A stretch of 64,000 nt of DNA, from NCBI GenBank assembly GCA_963924555.1, contig OZ004590.1, forward strand, positions 62,001 to 126,000, written 5' to 3'. The DNA comes from Crambe crambe (lineage: Eukaryota > Porifera > Demospongiae > Poecilosclerida > Crambeidae). Position numbers and translations under genes: made by a program. The notes beneath the pieces are model-generated. The model worked only from the letters and a program-made list of their open reading frames with translations. It made no database searches and was not told where the DNA came from. Below, in pieces: positions 1 through 10,623 of the stretch; within the stretch, counting starts at the first letter, position 1; every line of letters begins with the position of its first letter.

Positions 1-217
1 AATATTTATTATAAAAAAAAGAGAAGTAGGGATGGCTGTGCACAGTTCAAAAAAAGTTCAGCAACAAGAGAGTGAACTCCTCTTACCCATTACCTACTTC
101 ATAAGTGAAGTAGGAATAGTCACTGGGTAAGGGGAGTTCACTCTCCTGTTGCTGAACTTTTTTGAACCGCACACAGCCATCCCTACTTCTCTTTTTTATT
201 TAGAATAAATATTTTTT
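1..217. repeat. Long foldback inverted repeat
   Basis: Positions 1-106 and 111-217 are near-perfect reverse complements, each carrying the block AAGTAGGGATGGCTGTG and the block GAGAGTGAACTCC, with a few mismatches. The loop is only a few bases, so the whole segment could fold as one hairpin. It looks like the end of a foldback-type mobile element. The left limit is cut by the window, so no target duplication can be judged. No coding capacity is seen. Confidence 0.85.
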
Positions 218-342
218 CCTTTACTTGTTCATCTCTTTTGATGTAATGCTCCATTATTTTATTATAGGCAACCGGATGCTATCAAAAGTTAAAAGTTCAC
301 ATATTGTAGCTATGTAGTTCATGGAAGAACTATAGTTTATAA

Positions 343-502
343 TAAGATAAGTAAAGAAAAAATACTTATTCTAAATTAAAAAAAGGCAAGTAGGGATGGC
401 TAATGTGTAAGGTTCCAAAAAGTTCAACAAGAGGGTGAACTTCAGTCAAGTAACCCCCTTACCCATTGCCAAACTACAAGCTAACTATTCCTACTTCACT
501 CC
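343..502. repeat. Diverged third arm of the foldback repeat
   Basis: This stretch repeats the left arm of the 1-217 hairpin in the same orientation (AAGTAGGGATGGCTAATG, then AAAAAGTTCAACAAGAG, then CTTACCCATTGCC) with more changes. The element was duplicated or is composite. Between the arms (218-342) only AT-rich DNA without a gene is seen. Confidence 0.7.
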
Positions 503-540
503 CATGACAGGCCAAGATGATATAGAGTAGCGCACTGCTA

Positions 541-1062
541 AAAGTCTGCCATATTCAAGTGTGAAAGTATTTTTGAACACGTCGAGTTAAAGCTAAAGGA
601 TTATAGCTGAACCGTTTTGAAGTAGTTTGGTATAAAAATTACGGCATTTGAATGAACCATTTCTGAAATAATGGCCTGGAAGATTATGATGAACGACCAG
701 ATGAAAACGGCGATTTTAGGAATCGCAATAAAGAGACACCGCTTTGTCTTCTGCTCTTCATACTCGAGTCCTAGCACATTAGTGTTCTGTCTTCAAGTAA
801 GGAGGGGTTAATTCATAACCACACTAGCACTCCGAGTATCGAGAAGCTAATGACAGATTTAACAGTTGCGAGGTCAAGGTCCAAGAATCACATGTACGAG
901 GCGGGGCATAAAAAAGTCTGCCTCGTTGTAGGTTGAAAGCTAACAAGTTGGAAAATGACATGGTATTTTTGAACATGTCGATTTAAAGGTAAAGGATTAT
1001 AGCGCAGTCATTTCTGAGTAGATTGGTATAAGAATTATAGCATTTGAATGAACCATTTCTGA
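541..1062. repeat. Direct repeat pair (541-675 and 913-1062)
   Basis: About 130 bp is present twice in the same orientation. Both copies contain GTATTTTTGAACA, TAAAGGATTATAG and GCATTTGAATGAACCATTTC, and differ by scattered substitutions and small indels. The DNA between them has no supported gene. The second copy lies just downstream (minus-strand sense) of the putative exon at 1099-1274. Confidence 0.7.
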
Positions 1063-1098
1063 AATAATTTGTTTGATGATGATGATACACCTGCTTAC

Positions 1099-1274
1099 TT
1101 GTTGGTGAAATAGCCACAGGATGAATAGGAATTCCGTTTAGATTTCCCAAGGCATTCTTTACTACTTCCTTAGATATGAGGGTTCCACGCATATATGGAT
1201 TTGCTGATACTGGGAACACTCCAAAATGATCATCAGTTATTGAGAAGAGTTCTTTCAGTGAAACCATTCCACAA
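1099..1274 (-). CDS. Putative internal exon of an unidentified gene
   Basis: The minus strand has an acceptor-like TTTTATTAG at the right edge, an open frame with good codon character (reading ...VSLKELFSITDDHFGVFP... and ...NGIPIHPVAIS...), and a donor AA|GTAAGC at the left edge. I do not recognise the family. The exon lies about 400 bp downstream of a promoter/leader cassette that points at it, with a MITE in between, so it is probably part of the first gene of the repeated gene-cassette-spacer series. Other exons would lie to the left of the window or were lost. It could also be a relic. Confidence 0.4.
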
Positions 1275-1359
1275 CTAATAAAATAATAAACAACTTTAGG
1301 CTAGGAGAATAACTACAACACCTGGGAGATTGCAATACACACAGAATGCTAGGCAGAGA

Positions 1360-1612
1360 TAAGGCCACTACAACTTGTTTTCCTGTTTCTGGTCAGCCAC
1401 CCGCATGTTTTAGAACGATATCAATAAATTGGGAAACATGTGGTATGCACATGCGTATTTATTTATTTTAGTAAACAGCTTTAGTTAATTGCAGTGTTTA
1501 TACAAGTACAAGAGATGATGTAACTAGTTGCTGTAATCCTAATTCCCCCCCCCCCCAATCAGTTGTGGGAAAATCCCTGACCAGAAACAGGAAATCAAGT
1601 TGTAGTGGCCTA
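1360..1612. mobile_element. Foldback MITE, about 250 bp
   Basis: The ends are inverted repeats of about 35 bp: AAGGCCACTACAACTTG at the left and CAAGTTGTAGTGGCCT at the right, continuing into CCTGTTTCTGGTCAG and its complement. There is no open frame. A C-rich run lies near 1545. It sits between the leader cassette and the putative exon 1099-1274, probably in an intron or 5' region. The superfamily is not determined. Confidence 0.75.
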
Positions 1613-1679
1613 AAATATTACTGTCAGGAGAACTGACAGCTATTACACCATGAAATATTTCAAGAGTAGCTAGCAAAGT

Positions 1680-2480
1680 TAGTTGCGGTTTTTAGCTTGT
1701 ATCAAGCTACGGTTGAATACTTACAGGTCAGGAGACTGACAACAGGAATCCAAGGAAACAGTCCTGAGCAGGCAAACGGGAGTCACAGCAGGGAGACTCA
1801 GTGACAGCTACCACACAATGAAATATTTTAGTTCATACAATGAAATATTTTAATAACCTAGCTAGTAATAAGTCTCAAATTTGACAATTTTGCCAAGGAA
1901 CAACCATTACATAAAATTAATGACAACAAGAGCAGACTAGTTTGCTGCAAAAGTATTTCTTACCAAAATTTGATAGAGAAATGCAGGCGATTAGCAAGTA
2001 ATTGTAACAATTTAGGCCATTAGTCATAGCTCACCCACACAATGATAATTCAAGAGTACCTAGCTAGCAATAAAAGTCTCAAATTTGACAATTTTGCCAA
2101 GGAACGACCATTACATAAATGACAACAAGAGTAGACTAGTTTGCTGCAAAAGTGTTTCTTACCAGCAGATGAAGGTCAGCAAACAGCTCCAACTGTGAAA
2201 AATTTGATAGAGAAATGCAGGCGATTAGCAAGTAATTTAAGCCATTAGTCATAGCTCACCCAAGGAACAGACCTTACCAGTACACTTACCAGTTAACTGG
2301 AAGAAGGCCGAGAGCAGAAGAACTAAAGTAACAACGAGAGACAGCAACGAGCGACAGTCCAGCAGCTGGCAGACAAATAGTCTTCTCTGCCAAAAGGCCT
2401 TTTATAGGCTCTAACCACGATACGCGTCATAATTATATCACATCGTGACGTAATTAATTTGTACCTGACCCTTGACCCAC
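1680..2480 (-). promoter_or_regulatory. Promoter/leader cassette 1
   Basis: On the minus strand, a DR1-like pair (complement of TGACCCTTGACCC, 2466-2478) is followed by TATAAAAG (complement of 2399-2406). Then comes a leader ending in GTTAACTG|GTAAGTG (donor near 2289), and further leader exons ending ACCT|GTAAGTATTC (near 1720). The same arrangement recurs at 23880-24342, 29990-31710, 40355-42453 and 48060-49623, each time pointing at a gene. The target here is probably the gene containing 1099-1274. Promoter function is inferred from motif order and repetition. Confidence 0.65.
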
Positions 2481-5400
2481 ATTGTTGGATCAATCACTGC
2501 TCTCTCCCTACCTCTACCGTGTCTCCTTCGGGGAACCCATAGTTAGGAGAGGATTGCAAGATTGCAAGAATGATTGTAAGTTGTGAGGATTGCAAGTCGG
2601 TTGTCCAATGAGAGATGCAAAACTTGAGGCTGTTCCTCAATAGATGCAGTTGTGCTTTACATTTGGACAACAGACTTGTAGATGAGACGTGGTGTAACGT
2701 AATGCCAAGTTGTGTGTTGCAGGACCTTGTAAACTAGTGGCACAGATCACATACAGTATTTCGTGACATGTCTGCTTCTTCCTCTGGGTTGGCTATGCCA
2801 CTATTATTATTATAGCTAATTTGAGCCTGACCTTTGACCCTAATCTCAATGCTAAGTAAGTTTATCCCCCTTGCAGGCAAGCCAGCTTAAGGACTAAACA
2901 GTTTGGTTTGAACTGGAGCGCTACCAGCTACTATGACGGATGCTATTTTTATGTCTCTTTCTGGTGAGGATTGTATGGACTATAGATTCCATATCATTAA
3001 TTAATTAATTAATTAGTGTGTGGAATGCTGTCCAGTGGTAGAAGTGGCGTGTAATGAGTGAATTACCCCGACAGTAATCTCAAATTTGATTTTGTTTCCT
3101 CTAAATTGGCAGTGACAGCATTGGCAGACGTAGCCTTTCTTTTAATAGACACCAGGTTTGAATGAAACTGTTGGAGCTACCACACGGGTCTGAAATGAGG
3201 CAAAGAAATAGGTTAGAGACCAGACAGGCAAGGTGTCTGCCAATGCTGTCACTGCCAATCTTGAGGCTTATTGTGTTCGTCACCTACTAAAGTATAGGCC
3301 CATTATGTTAATAAAGTTCTTGCCTATATCACATAATTCATGGTGGTAAATATCTCTTTACAAACTTGATGGATGACTAAATGAGGTTAATATTTGAATG
3401 TGAGACTAAGAATGATTATTATTATTATATTTTGGGATGCCACAACCTTCACTATTAAAATTGACATAGTGACATAGTTACAACAAGCCTTCTACTCTGG
3501 TGGCATGGATGCTGGCTATGCAAGATTACATTGGTGGTTGCTGTCACCATTACTGTCACTTTCTAAACTTTACCATCTCATGTTGTTGGCTAATCACAGA
3601 AATGGCATAGTAGAGTGAAGGTCAGCACACTAGCAACCTCAACAGCTCGTTGACTGTTCCCTTGAGGTCAACCTCACTCCAAGATAGTGTTGATGAGCTG
3701 TATGCTGTTGATAAGACAGTGCTTTGACTATGAATGGTGCTTTGACAGTGTTGATGCTGTTGATAAGACAGTGGTTTGACTAGAAGCCTCAGTGATAACT
3801 GACCATTGTGCTGATTTCTAGCAAATTGTGTGGATAGTGAACTTATGCCAGTATAGGGTTATGTCGCCCGTTATAATTATGGGCTTGAGGTAGGTAACCT
3901 GCAGGTGGAGCAAACCCACCAGCATGGATCCCAAGCCACACCACATGGGATATCCATGTTTACCATCTTGCCTACAATATCATGTTGTTGGCTAAATAGC
4001 CATCCTAGGCATCCTTGCCATAGTACAGTGAAGGTCAGCACACTAGCTTCTAACCTAAACAGCTCTAAACAGGTATATAGTTTGGTTGACTGCTCCCATG
4101 AAGGTGCAGGCTAGTTGTAGATAGTTCTAGAAGCCCCTGCAGGATTGGGTAATCAATTGATAACTGACCAGTGTTTTGAGACTACAAAAACTAAAGCAGC
4201 TGCAGGCTGCCAACTGATTTCTAGAAAACCATGTGGATAGTAAACTTTCCTGCTACATTTCATATTTGGTTTGGAGTGTATGGAAATGTGAACAAACAAG
4301 TCTGTAGTATCTTAATATGGGAACAGACAAACTGACAGAATAACACAGAGAGAGGAATTGGTATAGTTCAGAGAAGGGAGGGGGCTTGGCCACTTTAGTG
4401 GACTGAATGGCGAATCGAAACCACCTCTATGGCATTTTACTCTCTGGGGTTAACGTTATCTGAACTGAGCTTAGACTAACACCTGGCTCGAGGTCAAAGG
4501 TATCCTGATTCGTAATCGTCTTAGAAAGGTGTAGATGCAATATGTGTAGCCAATAGCATATCACTCCCCAAAGGGTGTTCAATGCCACTCTGATGGGGCC
4601 CATTGTATTTGAATAGCCAGGTGAATATCGAAATCCCATTCAAGCACCTTTTTCACCGGCTGACAGGAATGATTCTTTGACGTGTATTTTAATACACCTC
4701 GTGGGTGAAGTAGTTTGGGTGTGATTATTGAAATTCAGGGAACCCATAGTGAGGACGAGATTGTGAGGATTGCAAAACTTGAGCTCTACATTTAACCACC
4801 ATCCAAACTTTCTGCAGGGCATTAGTGTGTGGAATGCAAAGTTGTGTGTTCAGGCACAGGTGGGGCATGTTATAATTATGAGCTAGACCAAAAATGGAAT
4901 TAATATGTGGCCTGAACATGGGCTTGAGCTAGGTACCCTGGCTAATCACAGAAATGGCCATCCTGGCAGTGAAGGTCAGCTCATCAACAGGTGGTTGACT
5001 GTTCCCACGAGGTCAACATAGTGTTGATGCTGTTGATAAGACAGTGCTTTGACTAGAAGCCTGTTGATAAGACAGTGCTTTGACTAGAAGCCACAGGGTT
5101 GGGATAACTGACCAGTGTGCTGCCAACAGATTTGTAGTGAAATGATTCCCTTCTCTCTAGAAGGCTATGCCAGTATACTTGGTTTGCAGTGTATGGAAAT
5201 ATGACTGATATTGCTTTAGTGGAAAATGAAATGGCACTTTACTCTCTGGGATTAATGTTATCTTAGAACAACATCTGGCAGTACCATGACATGTATATTC
5301 TCTTCACTATAGGCATATCATCTGACTCACTAAGCATGCAGTGCATGGGATCCCTAAGGAAACTAAAGAGCTCGAGGTCAAAGGTTTAGTCAGGTGGGTA

Positions 5401-6095
5401 GCCAATAGCATATCATCTGGGCCCATTGTATTTTAATAACCACATGAATATCGAAATCCTTTAATGTGGCTAATAATTCTTTGATGTGAATTTTAATACA
5501 CCTTGTGGTGAAGTAGTTTTTATTGTGCTTTACATTTGGACAACCGACTTGCAGACCAGACTTGCAGACCAGACATGACCTGTTGTAACCACTGACTTGA
5601 CCTGTGGTAACCACTATCCAGCCTTTCTGCAGAGCATAAAATTATACTTAGGAGCCTTCACCCATTAATAATTATTACAAGCATGGATGGAATATTGGTG
5701 ACACGATGGACGAGTGCAGACCATGTTATTTATATCTGATATTATCACATGGTAAATATTTCTTTGCAGAGTGTTCCATGCTGCAAACTAACTTGATGGA
5801 TGACTAAATGAGGCTGCAATGTATGCTACGATAACTAGGGCAATGTACATTTGAGTCACAGAAGATTTAAATGTGAGTTTTATATGTAAGTGGCAGGCAG
5901 CTGTATACATAGAAAAACTGCAAAGTACTTGTACATGAGCCTGCTGCCCAAAAAGGCTGTAGAAACTGATAACTGATTTGTGCTTTGCTGTTGAGTTATA
6001 AAAGTGGCAGGCAGCTGCATGCAAGTACTTACCACAAAGCTTGTCTAGTGCCTACAATCGATCCTACAAAGCATGTGATGTAGAAATCAATCGAG
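2481..6095. repeat. Duplicated non-coding spacer, copy 1 (left part)
   Basis: No supported gene. Blocks recur elsewhere: 2480-3290 matches 24343-25180, 31711-32040 and 49624-50300; 5030-6095 is nearly identical to 32337-33425. It includes a (TTAA)n stretch near 3000, a DR1 motif TGACCTTTGACC near 2828, and a short direct duplication of 'TTGATAAGACAGTGCTTTGA' near 5033-5080. Short open frames here overlap in several frames and follow the repeats, so they are not genes. Confidence 0.85.
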
Positions 6096-6100
6096 CAATT
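6096..6100. repeat. 5' target-site duplication CAATT
   Basis: CAATT stands directly left of the 5' LTR and again directly right of the 3' LTR (10619-10623). The paralogous spacer near 33431 carries the undisrupted site with a single CAATT, so the duplication and the exact ends of the retrotransposon are confirmed inside the window. Confidence 0.97.
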
Positions 6101-6313
6101 TGTAGTGACTTGAACTTTGGACTGTATTACTATCATTTATGTAATCATGTTAGTGTATGCGCATGTTCATCCTTAGCTGGCTACCATTGTTGTGTGGCGC
6201 CTTTGCGCCTTATGTGTGTGTCATTTTTTGTATCAATTGGTGGATTGTTGTCACAAGTTAGACCTCGAGTATAATAAAGAGTTTTGATTATTATCGAACC
6301 CTAGTACACAACA
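6101..6313 (+). repeat. 5' LTR
   Basis: Starts TGTAGTGACTTG and ends CTAGTACACAACA. It contains AATAAA at 6273-6278, a likely polyadenylation signal, within an AT-rich end. It differs from the 3' LTR at one base. Confidence 0.97.
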
Positions 6314-6315
6314 AC

Positions 6316-6333
6316 TGGCGACGAGGATGCCGG
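6316..6333 (+). promoter_or_regulatory. Primer binding site overlapping the gag start
   Basis: Two bases after the LTR the sequence reads TGGCGACGAGGATGCC. The TGG start is the complement of a tRNA CCA end, as expected for a minus-strand primer site. A serine tRNA is the usual primer in the Mag clade, but the exact tRNA is not shown here. The gag ATG (6327) lies inside the site, so the internal leader is only 13 nt. Confidence 0.7.
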
Positions 6334-9300
6334 AGATAAGTGCAACAACCATCGTGGGGAAGATAGAGGAGTTCAACCCTGACGAGGAACCGTTCTCCTC
6401 GTATATGGAAAGAGTCGAGCTGTTCTTCCTAGCCAACAGTGTGGCCGACGACAGGAAGGTGCCTATATTTCTGAACGGGGTCGGTAAGAAGACCTACGGA
6501 CTTTTGAGAAATTTGGTCGCACCAGATGTACCAAAAGATCAGACTTTTGAAAGAATTCAGACAGCCCTCAAGCACCATTTCGAGCCGAAGCCCCTGGTGA
6601 TAGCAGAACGTTTTCACTTCCACCAACGATCCCAGGCTATGGGCGAGTCTATAGCAGAGTACGTTGCAGAGCTTCGCCGGCTGACCACTCATTGTCAATA
6701 TGGTACACACCTCAACGAAGCATTGAGGGACAGGCTGGTATGTGGTGTACGTAATATGGCCATCCAGAAGAAGTTACTCTCTGAGGCTGACCTCACACTA
6801 GCCAGAGCTATTGAGATAGCACAAGGGATGGAGACTGCCGAGAAGAGTGCTAGATCCCTGAAGGGGAAAGAGGCTGCAGTAAATACCCTTGTCAGGTCCA
6901 CAGCTACAGCGACAAGATGTCACAGGTGTGGAAAGGACACGCATGATCAGAAGGATTGCAAATTTCGAGACGCAGATTGCCATTGTTGTGGAAAAAAGGG
7001 CCACATCGCATCTGTCTGCCGCTCAAAGAAGACAACACAGCAGCCCCATACGAGAAGTCGACGAACACGACGTCGCCCAAAGAAAGATAGTCGAACATCA
7101 ACACAAGGAACGAATTATGTGGCTCCTGAAGGTGACCAGGAACGGGAAAGTGAGTCCGACAGCTTACCCTTACACCAAATAGGAGGATCCTCCACACCTC
7201 CCATCAAGGTACCTCTTGTAATTAATGGTAGATTACATGAGATGGAGTTAGATACGGGAGCAGCAGTCACCATCATTTCTGAAAAGAAATTCAGGGAGCT
7301 TTTCCCAGAAACCCAACTCACTAGGTCCTCAGTTCTATTGAAGACATATACTGGGGAGAGACTGTCAGTAGCTGGGGATGCGAATGTACGAGTCCAGTAT
7401 GAGGATCAGGTACGAGACCTGGTTCTGACTGTGGTCTCTGGAGGCGGACCGAGTCTGCTTGGGAGAAATTGGATGCAGTATCTCAAGCTAAACTGGCGTG
7501 AAATCAAGGCGGTGAGAAGCCATCCTTTGGGAAGCCTTGACTACCTTCTGGACAAGTACAGTGATCTTTTTCGGGGTGAATTAGGAACTATCAAGTCATT
7601 TATGGCTAAATTGCATGTTCCCTCTGGCGAGAAGCCAAGATTTTTCAAACCCCGTTCTGTTCCTTATGCAGTGAGAAGCTCCATTGAAGAGGAAATAGAC
7701 CGCCTGGAACGAGAGGGTATCCTTGAAAAGGTGACACACAGCGAATGGGCTACCCCGATTGTTGCAGTACCGAAAGCTGATGGAAGGGTGCGGCTCTGTG
7801 GTGATTTCAAAGTCACCGTGAATCAAGTGTTGCAAGTGGACCAATACCCCCTTCCTAAAGCCGAGGATCTCTTCGCCACGCTAGCTGGTGGAAAGAAATT
7901 CACCAAGTTGGACTTATCACAGGCATACCTGCAATTGGAACTGCATCCTGATTCGTTGAAATATTGCACGGTTAATACACACAAGGGCCTTTATCAGTTC
8001 ACTCGACTCCCGTTTGGAATAGCATCTGCCCCCTCTATTTTTCAAAAAGTCATGGATACGATATTACAGGGAATTCCCCGGACTGTGTGCTACCTAGATG
8101 ACATACTTGTGACAGGAACCTCTGAAGAGGAGCACTTGCGTAACTTGGAGGAGACACTATCTCGCCTGCAAGCTCATGGAGTCAGAGTCAAGCGGAGTAA
8201 GTGCACTTTTCTGGAAGATAGTGTTGAGTATTTGGGTCACAGAGTGGATGCCGAGGGTCTCCGTGCCACACCCGAAAAGATAGCGGCAATCCAAAATGCT
8301 CCACAACCGCAGGATGTACAACAGCTGAGATCTTTTTTAGGTCTCTTGAATTATTATCGAAAGTTTCTGCCAAATCTGGCCAGTCTCATACAGCCTTTGA
8401 ATGACCTACTTCAAAAGGGCAGGAAGTGGAACTGGTCCACCCAGTGTGTACAAGCTGTAAAGGCAGCCAAACAACTTCTCACCACAAGTAATTTACTCAC
8501 TCACTATGATCCCACTTTGGAATTGAAGCTGGCAGCTGATGCATCACAGTATGGAGTAGGTGCAGTCATCTCACACGTCTTACCAGAAGGAGTGGAGAGA
8601 CCGATAGCCTTTGCATCTCGGTCATTATCAAAGAGTGAAAGAAACTATTCGCAAATTGACAAAGAAGCCCTTGCTTTAGTTTATGGTGTAAAGAAATTTC
8701 ATACCTATCTATATGGTAGAAAATTCAAGCTAGTGACAGACCACAAGCCGCTAACCAGTATACTGGGTCCCAAGAAAGGAGTTTCATCTGTAGCTGCCGC
8801 CAGACTGCAGAGGTGGGCTATTCTCCTATCAGCTTATCAGTATGATATAGAGTTCAGATCTACTTCAGCACATGGAAATGCTGATGCTCTGTCACGCCTA
8901 CCGTTACCAGATGATGAAGGAGAACACCCCTCAGAGACTAGATTGTGCAACATACGACAGATCGAGATGTTACCGGTGACAAGCAAGGAGATCCGAGTTG
9001 CCACACAGAGGGATCAAATCCTCAGCAAGGTCCTGTCTTACACCCGTAAGGGATGGCCAAATCAGGTACCTAAAGCTTTACAACCATACCGTTCAAAGCT
9101 AGCAGAGCTAAGTGTAGAAGAAGGTTGTTTATTATGGGGAGGCCGGGTGGTTATCCCAAGCTCTTTAAAGGATAAAATCCTGGCTGAGTTGCACAAAGAG
9201 CATATGGGGATTTCCCGCATGAAGGCCTTAGCCAGAGGGTATGTCTGGTGGTTGGGAGTGGCCAAAGACATTGAGAGAATGGCTAAGTCTTGTAAATCTT

Positions 9301-10397
9301 GCCTCTCAGTGAAGCAAGCACCCCCGAAGGCCCCGTTGCACCCCTGGATTTGGCCCGGCCAGCCGTGGCAACGCATTCACATAGACTATGCAGGCCCATT
9401 CATGGAAAAGTCTTTTCTGATAGTTGTGGATGCACATTCAAAATGGGCTGAAGTGGTGGAAGTTCCATCTACCACTACTACCAAGACCATTAGTGTCCTC
9501 CGTCATTTATTTGCCACTCATGGATTACCTGAACAAATAGTATCAGATAATGGACCCCAATTTACATCATCGGAATTTGAAGAATTTACGAGGAAGAATG
9601 GTATTGTACATACTCGATCATCACCTTACCATCCAGCTGCAAATGGGGAAGCTGAACGTTTTGTGAGGAGTTTTAAGGAAGCCATGAAAGCGGGAAAGGG
9701 AGATGGACTTACCCTGACTCATCGGCTGGACAATTTTCTGCTGACCTATCGCATAACACCCCATTCTACCACAGGGACTCCGCCATGTGAGCTCCTTATG
9801 GGCAGAAGTCTACGCACTCGTTGGGACTTAGTGAAGCCTGACATACGAAAGAGTGTCACCTGGCGTCAAATGAAACAGAAAGATGGGCACGACCGACATG
9901 CCCGCCAGAGAGTGTTGTATCCAGGACAGTCCATAATGGCTAAGAACTTCAGATCTGGAGATGACTGGATTCCGGGAGTAATCGTGCAGCAGTTAGGACC
10001 TTTGACGTATATGGTAGATGTTGCCGATGGACGACTCTGGAAACGCCATGTGGATCATTTGAAGGAGTGTAGCGTCCAGCACCCGAGGCCAGTTGCTTCC
10101 GAACAGGATGTGGAAGATGAAGATTTTCCAGCACCCTCAGGCCCCAGTTCAATTGAGCCAACTAGCCATACTCCACCCACGACTGTTCCAGATCCTTCCG
10201 TCCCTGAGCCTTCAGTAGATGTCACTACAAGGATGACCTCTGCCCCTGGAGGCACACCACCCACTGAAATCCGATCCACTGAGTCAGCACGTACTACTGG
10301 AAACTCTACAACCTCACCTCCTGGTACTGAAGCAACCCCGAGGTACCCTCGACGACAGAGGAACCCTCCTATTCGCTATGACCATCAGACTTGGTGA
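6327..10397 (+). CDS. Gag-Pol polyprotein of the Ty3/gypsy element
   Basis: One uninterrupted frame of 1356 aa encodes all proteins for reverse transcription and integration. Gag spans about residues 1-260 with two CX2CX4HX4C zinc knuckles (198-211 and 218-231), which bind RNA. Protease has the LDTGAA active site at Asp309. Reverse transcriptase runs about 430-700 with YLDD at 589-592. RNase H has Asp738, Glu780, Asp805 and Asp853. Integrase has the HHCC zinc site (His956, His959, Cys989, Cys992) and the DDE triad Asp1020, Asp1074, Glu1110 with the standard 35-residue gap. A Pro/Ser/Thr-rich tail ends the protein. All catalytic residues are present. Gag and Pol share one frame with no stop or shift between them, so their ratio must be set by processing or another means. 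No envelope frame follows. The ATG was chosen because it is the first after the LTR. Confidence 0.96.
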   Translation: MPEISATTIVGKIEEFNPDEEPFSSYMERVELFFLANSVADDRKVPIFLNGVGKKTYGLLRNLVAPDVPKDQTFERIQTALKHHFEPKPLVIAERFHFHQRSQAMGESIAEYVAELRRLTTHCQYGTHLNEALRDRLVCGVRNMAIQKKLLSEADLTLARAIEIAQGMETAEKSARSLKGKEAAVNTLVRSTATATRCHRCGKDTHDQKDCKFRDADCHCCGKKGHIASVCRSKKTTQQPHTRSRRTRRRPKKDSRTSTQGTNYVAPEGDQERESESDSLPLHQIGGSSTPPIKVPLVINGRLHEMELDTGAAVTIISEKKFRELFPETQLTRSSVLLKTYTGERLSVAGDANVRVQYEDQVRDLVLTVVSGGGPSLLGRNWMQYLKLNWREIKAVRSHPLGSLDYLLDKYSDLFRGELGTIKSFMAKLHVPSGEKPRFFKPRSVPYAVRSSIEEEIDRLEREGILEKVTHSEWATPIVAVPKADGRVRLCGDFKVTVNQVLQVDQYPLPKAEDLFATLAGGKKFTKLDLSQAYLQLELHPDSLKYCTVNTHKGLYQFTRLPFGIASAPSIFQKVMDTILQGIPRTVCYLDDILVTGTSEEEHLRNLEETLSRLQAHGVRVKRSKCTFLEDSVEYLGHRVDAEGLRATPEKIAAIQNAPQPQDVQQLRSFLGLLNYYRKFLPNLASLIQPLNDLLQKGRKWNWSTQCVQAVKAAKQLLTTSNLLTHYDPTLELKLAADASQYGVGAVISHVLPEGVERPIAFASRSLSKSERNYSQIDKEALALVYGVKKFHTYLYGRKFKLVTDHKPLTSILGPKKGVSSVAAARLQRWAILLSAYQYDIEFRSTSAHGNADALSRLPLPDDEGEHPSETRLCNIRQIEMLPVTSKEIRVATQRDQILSKVLSYTRKGWPNQVPKALQPYRSKLAELSVEEGCLLWGGRVVIPSSLKDKILAELHKEHMGISRMKALARGYVWWLGVAKDIERMAKSCKSCLSVKQAPPKAPLHPWIWPGQPWQRIHIDYAGPFMEKSFLIVVDAHSKWAEVVEVPSTTTTKTISVLRHLFATHGLPEQIVSDNGPQFTSSEFEEFTRKNGIVHTRSSPYHPAANGEAERFVRSFKEAMKAGKGDGLTLTHRLDNFLLTYRITPHSTTGTPPCELLMGRSLRTRWDLVKPDIRKSVTWRQMKQKDGHDRHARQRVLYPGQSIMAKNFRSGDDWIPGVIVQQLGPLTYMVDVADGRLWKRHVDHLKECSVQHPRPVASEQDVEDEDFPAPSGPSSIEPTSHTPPTTVPDPSVPEPSVDVTTRMTSAPGGTPPTEIRSTESARTTGNSTTSPPGTEATPRYPRRQRNPPIRYDHQTW

Positions 10398-10405
10398 GGG
10401 AGGGA
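10393..10405 (+). promoter_or_regulatory. Polypurine tract
   Basis: The purine-rich run GGTGAGGGAGGGA directly abuts the TG of the 3' LTR, the expected place for the plus-strand primer. It overlaps the gag-pol stop codon region, showing how compact the element is. Confidence 0.85.
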
Positions 10406-10618
10406 TGTAGTGACTTGAACTTTGGACTGTATTACTATCATTTATGTAATCATGTTAGTGTATGCGCATGTTCATCCTTAGCTGGCTACCATTGTTGTGC
10501 GGCGCCTTTGCGCCTTATGTGTGTGTCATTTTTTGTATCAATTGGTGGATTGTTGTCACAAGTTAGACCTCGAGTATAATAAAGAGTTTTGATTATTATC
10601 GAACCCTAGTACACAACA
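10406..10618 (+). repeat. 3' LTR
   Basis: 213 bp, identical to the 5' LTR except for one base. Followed by CAATT (10619-10623), the second copy of the target duplication. Confidence 0.97.
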
Positions 10619-10623
10619 CAATT

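Larger units (their letters stand above)
6101..10618 (+). mobile_element. Intact Ty3/gypsy LTR retrotransposon (Mag-like), 4.5 kb
   Basis: The element is complete: 213-bp LTRs starting TG and ending CA, a 5-bp target duplication, a primer-binding-like site right after the 5' LTR, a single gag-pol frame and a purine-rich tract (GTGAGGGAGGGA) touching the 3' LTR. The LTRs differ at one position (T at about 6195, C at 10500), so insertion is recent. The domain order PR-RT-RNaseH-IN is that of Ty3/gypsy. The short LTR, lack of env and RT style fit the Mag clade of animals. It lies in spacer DNA, interrupting no gene. Confidence 0.97.

Noticed and set aside
3905-6024. Many open frames of 60-80 aa on both strands
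   Set aside because: They lie in spacer repeats, overlap in several frames and change or break in the paralogous copies, so they are chance readings.
6429-10279. Antisense and out-of-frame open frames within the retrotransposon
   Set aside because: Shadows of the gag-pol frame; no independent motif or start context.
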